Assembly: GCA_009885205.1 (NCBI GenBank)
Contig: VFLE01000197.1
Coordinates: 1 to 8,369, forward strand
From: Candidatus Shapirobacteria bacterium
Lineage (GTDB): Bacteria; Patescibacteriota; Microgenomatia; UBA12405
Reading direction: 5' to 3'
DNA length: 8,369 nt
The position numbers were made by a program, and so were the translations under genes. This document shows positions 4,049-8,369 of this stretch, piece by piece; within the stretch, counting starts at the first letter, position 1, and every line of letters begins with the position of its first letter. The notes below the pieces were generated by a model. That model was not told the origin of the DNA and did not search any database. It saw only the letters and a program-made list of their open reading frames with translations.

Positions 4049-5716
4049 ATGCTCTTCAAAAAACTTTTTATTATTTTTTTGTTTTTATTTACAATCTGCT
4101 TTGCAGATCAGACTTTTGCCCAAACGGCAGTCGAACCAGAATACCAATATCTTAAATTAAACGAAGCCGCCGCTCCCGGCAAAACCACTCTCGAACGCTG
4201 GGGTGAGGACTCCATCACTGGTTCCGCCATGACTCTTCATCGTGCTATTTATGCTGACAAAATCGACAAAAAGTTTATTGATGCTCTTATGGTTTACAAA
4301 CAAACCGGTCAGGGTCCCATTCCCAAAATTGCCCTCGGTGGAGTTTTGGGCAAAACCAACGAAATGATTGCCACCCTTTTTACCCCTCCCGCATCAGGCA
4401 TCCAATATATTGCCAACACTTGGGACAATATTTTAGGCAAGCCCGCCTATGCCCAAGGTTTTGGCTTTAAGGGTCTCGAGTTTTTATTACCCCTCTGGAA
4501 AGGCACTCGCAATTTAGTTTATGTTCTCTCCTCTATTATTTTTGTAGTTATTGGTCTCATGATTATTCTCCGAGTCAAAATTTCCCCCCAGGCCGTTGTT
4601 ACTGTCCAGTCCGCCATTCCCGCTGTCATCACCACTCTTATTTTAGTTACTTTTTCCTACGCCATTGCTGGCTTGATGATCGATGTTGGCAATATTATTG
4701 CTAGTATTGTTATTGCTCTACTTTTCAACGCCAAAGGAATTGGTCTGGACAAAGGTTTATTTAGTTCTTTTACCCCATCTAGTGGGCTTATTGGCTTTGG
4801 TGAAATTGGCACAATTTACAATGGCATCATCACTTCGGTTATGAATTTCTTCAATGTCGCCCCCACTCGTTTTACCAACCTCGTCAATCCCGACATGAAT
4901 GTTCTCAGTATTATGGCTTTTCGTACTGCCCCAAACTGGTTGTCATTAACTCTATTGGGCGGATTAATTAGCAGTGTAGTTACCGGCATATTTCTCGGAA
5001 GTATAGGCAATATTGTTGGTGCTGGTTTTGGCCAAGCCATTGGTCATGGTATTGGTTCTGTTGTTGGTGGTGCCGTCGGTGGTATCCTTAGTGCCCTAAT
5101 TCTTCCTATTATTCTCTCCATTATCATCGGCATCTGGCTTATCAAATTATATTTTGGTCTTATCAAAGTGTATGTCACTATTATTTTCAAAATAATTACT
5201 GGACCTTTAGAAATTGCCATGGGTGCCTTTCCTAACGCCAAAATTGGTTTTAGTTCTTGGTTGCTCGAATTATTTGCCAACATTATGGTTTTTCCCATAG
5301 TTACCATTGTTTTTATAATATTAAATATTGTTACCGAGGCTATTAGTTATTCGTTCACCACTGTCTGGGCTCCTGGTCTAATTTCTTCCACCGACCGTCT
5401 TGCTCCCATCATCCTCTCCGCCTGCGTCGGCATGGCCGGCCTCGCCCTAGTTTCCAAGCTCCCTGATTTAATTCCCCAATACATCTTTATGATCAAACCT
5501 TCTCCATTCGGTCAAGCTATTGGACAAAATTTAGACATGAGTAAAACAGGAGCCATGATTTCTGCAACAGCTACACAAGGAGTACATAACATAGCCAATT
5601 CTCGGTATAGAACACAAGAAGCACTTGTTCCAGGTAGTGCCGACTCAGCAGCAAGAGCAGGAAAATTCGTCTCAGATATTCTTGAGTTGTCAGGAAAAGC
5701 TAAAAGTAACGGTTAA
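4049..5716 (+). CDS. VirB6/TrbL-like polytopic membrane protein of a T4SS-like system
   Basis: A 555-aa membrane protein. Residues 1-25 form a signal peptide (MLFKKLFIIF start, cleavage near TFAQ). A polar exported domain spans about 26-150 and contains a second AYAQ site at 133-136. Membrane segments follow at about 155-174, 188-210, 214-226, 298-320, 346-370, 372-386, 405-432 and 452-470. Residues 313-345 are a glycine-rich zipper (many GxxxG/GxG pairs) between helices. The pattern of an exported N-domain, many helices, and a conserved-looking FSSWLLELFANIMVFP block (401-416) matches VirB6/TrbL-like channel proteins next to pilin genes; the assignment is by topology and context. In T4SS, VirB6 forms part of the inner-membrane channel. 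The last 65 codons (from about 5520) use A-ending codons, unlike the C/T-ending upstream part, suggesting that the 3' end was exchanged. The C-terminal tail (about 485-555) is polar and cytoplasmic. Confidence 0.7.
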   Translation: MLFKKLFIIFLFLFTICFADQTFAQTAVEPEYQYLKLNEAAAPGKTTLERWGEDSITGSAMTLHRAIYADKIDKKFIDALMVYKQTGQGPIPKIALGGVLGKTNEMIATLFTPPASGIQYIANTWDNILGKPAYAQGFGFKGLEFLLPLWKGTRNLVYVLSSIIFVVIGLMIILRVKISPQAVVTVQSAIPAVITTLILVTFSYAIAGLMIDVGNIIASIVIALLFNAKGIGLDKGLFSSFTPSSGLIGFGEIGTIYNGIITSVMNFFNVAPTRFTNLVNPDMNVLSIMAFRTAPNWLSLTLLGGLISSVVTGIFLGSIGNIVGAGFGQAIGHGIGSVVGGAVGGILSALILPIILSIIIGIWLIKLYFGLIKVYVTIIFKIITGPLEIAMGAFPNAKIGFSSWLLELFANIMVFPIVTIVFIILNIVTEAISYSFTTVWAPGLISSTDRLAPIILSACVGMAGLALVSKLPDLIPQYIFMIKPSPFGQAIGQNLDMSKTGAMISATATQGVHNIANSRYRTQEALVPGSADSAARAGKFVSDILELSGKAKSNG

Positions 5717-5722
5717 CAATGC

Positions 5723-7780
5723 TTAATTCTCAGGTGTTCTAGAATTTCTACTATTTGCATCTAATCCAATATTAATTCTCTCTGCCATATCGGTAATATT
5801 TGCATGCAACATGTTTTTCGTTTTAACTCTTTTATTATTATCCATTACAAGTCGTGGTGATTGTAAAACAGTATCAACATATGCCACATAATTCATACCT
5901 TTTGGTATTGTCAATAATAATCGGGCACTCCGATGCAAGCCAACAGAATTTGCTATTATCCAAACCAATGTTTCAGCATCATCCAGCTTACCAAACATTA
6001 AGTTATTCTCGCCGACAACTTTCATGCCTCTAAATTTAGCAAGTAAATCAGCTAAAGTATTTGTCCATCCCCTAAATTTTGGACCGGCTTCCAATGGAAC
6101 CTTGCCTGCACAAAAGTCAGCCATTTTAGAAAAGGTATCCCATTTATCACAGTAATCACCAAATAAATTCGAATCAGTTTCTCCAAATTTTATATCACGT
6201 TTTTCCATTAAAGCCTGTGCCATGGACATTTTTACTAATGTTTTTTCATTACTATAAGCCTGCACTTCGAGTAACTCAATCATGCTCGCACCTATTCGCA
6301 CAGGAAACGGTCTAATATTACCATTTTGCAAACCTCCAACAAACCATTGTCTGGTATCAGACCAAGAAACCATATCTGCAAACCATCCTCCCACCAACCC
6401 TCCCCACGCCTCTTCTGTACCCTGGGCTCTACTATTCTCATCCAAATCAGGTTGAACCCCGAATTTACGCTTAGCTTTTGACAAAGGATGAATCATCGCT
6501 CTTATTTGCTCAGCATAAATATTCCCACAATTTCCACCAATATCACGATTATTATCAGCCGATTCAAAAACATTACAAACGTACAAGAAATTCCAAGCCA
6601 TTGCCACAGCCGCTTTAGCATCAATTTCACTCATTTTTTGATTAGACATCAACGACATTACTAATGTATCTTGATAATTTCTAAAACTTGCATAAATTTC
6701 CTTTCTCTCTTTTTCTCCCAACTTACCGTCTTTTAACGCCAAAAAATATGCTTTTGGTTCAGAGCCATCTCGTTTAAAAAAGTCATCAACAACTTTTTCT
6801 AGAGATATTTTAACTCCTGGTTCATGATAAATTATATTTAACTCTCTTTCTGACAATCTTAAATACTGATTCTTTTTAGCAGCTTCATTATCCATAGCCC
6901 CAACTTGAGCCTTAATATATGAAGCATTAGTCAAATTTATTCTCGCTCGAATTAATTGTTGCCAATCAAAGTCACGATTATTTTCTGGCTTGTTCCTAAA
7001 TCTATCAGGTGCTCTTTTAAACCATGATGGAGGAAAAGTATCTAATTGCAATTGAATTGGTTGCTGTATGTATTCTGCATTAACAAAAGTATCAATAGTT
7101 GATTCTACACCTGTTGTTTCCCTGTCTGGTTTTGGAACAGATCTTAAATCGTTTTCTTTTTGAGCCAACACACCGATTACTCTTTCAGCACCACCTCTTC
7201 TAGGGTCATTTTTTGGTATTTCATTTTTAACTATCCACTCTTGTATTTCTTCAACAACTTTATTTATTGCATCTGCATCTTTTGATTTGGTACTAGCCTT
7301 ACCAATTATAGTAAATTCCAATTCATCTACTCTCGCCCCAATTTCCGGATCAACGGCCACATCTCGTATATCTCTTGCCAATCTATTCATTCCCTGTGGG
7401 ATAACAGTTATAATATCCATTTCACTCCCACCTGCAATAGCCTGTCTTTGTACATCAGTTCCATTTTCAAGTGCAAATGCCACACCTTGTGTAATCAATT
7501 CCCTTGCCACCAACACTTGAGGGTAATCCAAATTTGCTTCCAACAAATCAGCAAATTCATTAACAGTAGGACAAGCTGGCAAACCACAACTATTTACAAT
7601 TTGTGCAACTAATTTATCTGAATTTTCTCTCTGAAGTTGAACATCTTGTTCGGCAAGTATACTTGAAAATCTTTTTGACAAATTTATTACTTGTGTTTCC
7701 CAACTATTATTTCCGACTACAACTTTTCCCACGTCGACAGAGGGTTTAACAATCAAATGTAATGGTGTTGTTTCTGCCAT
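5723..7780 (-). CDS. Large cytoplasmic protein of unknown function, convergent with the T4SS-like cluster
   Basis: A 685-aa protein that I do not recognise. It has no signal peptide and no membrane helix and appears soluble. It contains twelve or so tryptophans, six of them between 396 and 479. Six cysteines (65, 70, 402, 418, 544, 557) do not form an obvious zinc site. A polar linker at about 160-225 (KASTKSKDAD, then NDPRRGGAER) probably separates an N-terminal domain (1-160) from a larger helical C-terminal domain (240-675). The tail ends in a low-complexity Asn/Arg/Ser stretch (ANSRNSRTPEN). The ATG at 7780 is supported by TGA-TATAAT 9 nt upstream. Codons end mostly in A or T, more AT-rich than the flanking genes. 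Its stop is 6 bp from that of the VirB6-like gene, with no terminator visible between. An effector, a coat-like factor or a mobile-element protein are all possible; nothing in the sequence decides. Confidence 0.7.
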   Translation of the reverse strand: MAETTPLHLIVKPSVDVGKVVVGNNSWETQVINLSKRFSSILAEQDVQLQRENSDKLVAQIVNSCGLPACPTVNEFADLLEANLDYPQVLVARELITQGVAFALENGTDVQRQAIAGGSEMDIITVIPQGMNRLARDIRDVAVDPEIGARVDELEFTIIGKASTKSKDADAINKVVEEIQEWIVKNEIPKNDPRRGGAERVIGVLAQKENDLRSVPKPDRETTGVESTIDTFVNAEYIQQPIQLQLDTFPPSWFKRAPDRFRNKPENNRDFDWQQLIRARINLTNASYIKAQVGAMDNEAAKKNQYLRLSERELNIIYHEPGVKISLEKVVDDFFKRDGSEPKAYFLALKDGKLGEKERKEIYASFRNYQDTLVMSLMSNQKMSEIDAKAAVAMAWNFLYVCNVFESADNNRDIGGNCGNIYAEQIRAMIHPLSKAKRKFGVQPDLDENSRAQGTEEAWGGLVGGWFADMVSWSDTRQWFVGGLQNGNIRPFPVRIGASMIELLEVQAYSNEKTLVKMSMAQALMEKRDIKFGETDSNLFGDYCDKWDTFSKMADFCAGKVPLEAGPKFRGWTNTLADLLAKFRGMKVVGENNLMFGKLDDAETLVWIIANSVGLHRSARLLLTIPKGMNYVAYVDTVLQSPRLVMDNNKRVKTKNMLHANITDMAERINIGLDANSRNSRTPEN

Positions 7781-7789
7781 ATATCCAAA

Positions 7790-7798
7790 ATTATATCA
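7790..7798 (-). promoter_or_regulatory. Extended -10 promoter of the 685-aa gene
   Basis: On the reverse strand TGA-TATAAT (hexamer 7795-7790) is a perfect extended -10, 9 nt before the ATG at 7780. The predicted leader is only about 2-3 nt. No consensus -35 is visible at 16-18 bp. It lies in the 70-bp gap after the DUF4143 gene, in which no terminator hairpin is seen. Confidence 0.6.
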
Positions 7799-7850
7799 CC
7801 CAAACCCTTCGTATACCACCACTAAATTATCCTATAAGTTTATTCTCGTC

Positions 7851-8369
7851 TTACCTCACCATCTCCCACCAATTATTCATCGATACAATTTTTACCTCAT
7901 CAATTAACTTTCCGTATTTTTCTACAAAACCTTTGACATTTTTTGGCGTCCCAATTATTGGTGAATATTTCGCCTCAAACACATTAAGTCTTCCATCAGG
8001 TTTTTGTATCACTACATCCACTTCAGTTTGATTATTTGTTCTCCAATATTTGACACATTTCCATCCCCATTTTTCTGCTGCCAATTTAACAACTAAATTT
8101 TCAAACAAAGCACCCTTATCCATAGTTAACCTCCCCTCATCAAGTTTCCCCACCAGTGCATTTCTAATCCCCACATCTTCAAAATAAAATTTTGGTCTAT
8201 GTATTACTTCACGAGAACTATCTTTGGAAAAAGTTCTGATTTTTCTGACAATAAAACCCCCCTCCATCGCCTCCACACATTTTTTAACCTCATATCGACT
8301 AATACCCGTTATTCCCGATAACTTTTCCTTGCTATACACGTTTCCAATATTTTCTGCCAAATAGCTCGC
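7851..8369 (-). CDS. DUF4143-type ATPase, C-terminal part (5' end beyond window)
   Basis: The reverse strand is open from the right edge to a TAA at 7851-7853, giving 172 residues that read ASYLAENIGNVYS at the edge. An internal TTG could be mistaken for a start but aligns within the family, so the gene is 5' partial. The first 50 residues form a winged-helix-like unit (SGITGISRYEVKKCVEAME). Then come the DUF4143 hallmarks: PKFYFEDVGIRNAL, the DKGALFENLV helix, and YWRTNNQTEVDVVI followed by FEAKY. The E...VD...E-x-K pattern is that of a PD-(D/E)XK nuclease-like fold. In full-length members an AAA+ ATPase domain lies N-terminal, about 200 residues that would be outside the window. These ATPases are widespread in archaea and CPR, often in accessory regions; cellular role is unclear. 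It precedes the 685-aa gene on the same strand but that gene has its own promoter. Confidence 0.88.
   Translation of the reverse strand, partial: ASYLAENIGNVYSKEKLSGITGISRYEVKKCVEAMEGGFIVRKIRTFSKDSSREVIHRPKFYFEDVGIRNALVGKLDEGRLTMDKGALFENLVVKLAAEKWGWKCVKYWRTNNQTEVDVVIQKPDGRLNVFEAKYSPIIGTPKNVKGFVEKYGKLIDEVKIVSMNNWWEMVR

Noticed and set aside
5714..5750. Possible bidirectional terminator between the convergent genes (AATTCT 5725-5730 / AGAATT 5741-5746)
   Set aside because: Only a 6-bp AT-rich stem with a 10-nt loop, within coding sequence and lacking a T-run; too weak to call.
7851..8360. TTG at 8360 as the true start of a 169-aa standalone protein
   Set aside because: The frame stays open to the window edge and the residues before it (ASYL) fit the DUF4143 family, so the gene is truncated by the window.
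1..8369. tRNA, rRNA, insertion sequence, integrase or attachment site
   Set aside because: No cloverleaf-like sequence, transposase or integrase frame, or flanking direct repeats were seen on either strand.

Overview
The window looks like a chromosomal segment from a Candidate Phyla Radiation (Patescibacteria) bacterium, probably near Microgenomates. This is inference from gene content: a row of tiny VirB2/TrbC-like pilin paralogs beside a VirB6/TrbL-like membrane protein, signal peptides ending in AYAQ-type sites, a DUF4143 ATPase, GC-rich inverted repeats scattered in AT-rich spacers, and almost no Shine-Dalgarno sequences. The standard bacterial code fits: no ORF needs UGA readthrough and all ten visible stop codons are TAA.

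Layout. 1-231 (minus) is the N-terminus of a membrane protein that runs off the left edge. A 39-bp divergent promoter region (232-270) separates it from the main cluster. Positions 271-2033 hold five tightly packed pilin-like genes, closed by a very strong intrinsic terminator (2048-2080). A palindromic repeat (2091-2135) and a new promoter then lead into a sixth pilin-like gene (2159-2551), a 491-aa secreted protein of unknown function (2553-4028) and a 555-aa VirB6/TrbL-like polytopic protein (4049-5716). A 685-aa cytoplasmic protein of unknown function (5723-7780, minus) converges on it with 6 bp between the stops. The right edge (7851-8369, minus) is the C-terminal part of a DUF4143-type ATPase.

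How the genes may work together. The plus-strand cluster encodes surface parts of a type IV secretion-like apparatus: six candidate pilin subunits with a common two-helix plan but different N-termini, one secreted accessory protein, and an inner-membrane channel protein. The ATPases expected of a full T4SS (VirB4, VirB11, VirD4) are not in the window, so the system either continues elsewhere or is a reduced, pilus-only version.

Three themes deserve attention. (1) At six starts a -10-like hexamer lies 5-9 nt before the start codon, which predicts leaderless mRNAs; one of these promoters is a perfect TTGACA-N16-TATAAT inside the end of pilin gene 4. (2) A GGAA(A/C)TTG-type DNA repeat forms part of the signal-peptide coding region of two genes and is read in different frames. 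(3) Codon style changes abruptly at about 5520, within the last 65 codons of the VirB6-like gene, and the new style continues through the convergent 685-aa gene, suggesting a replaced cassette.
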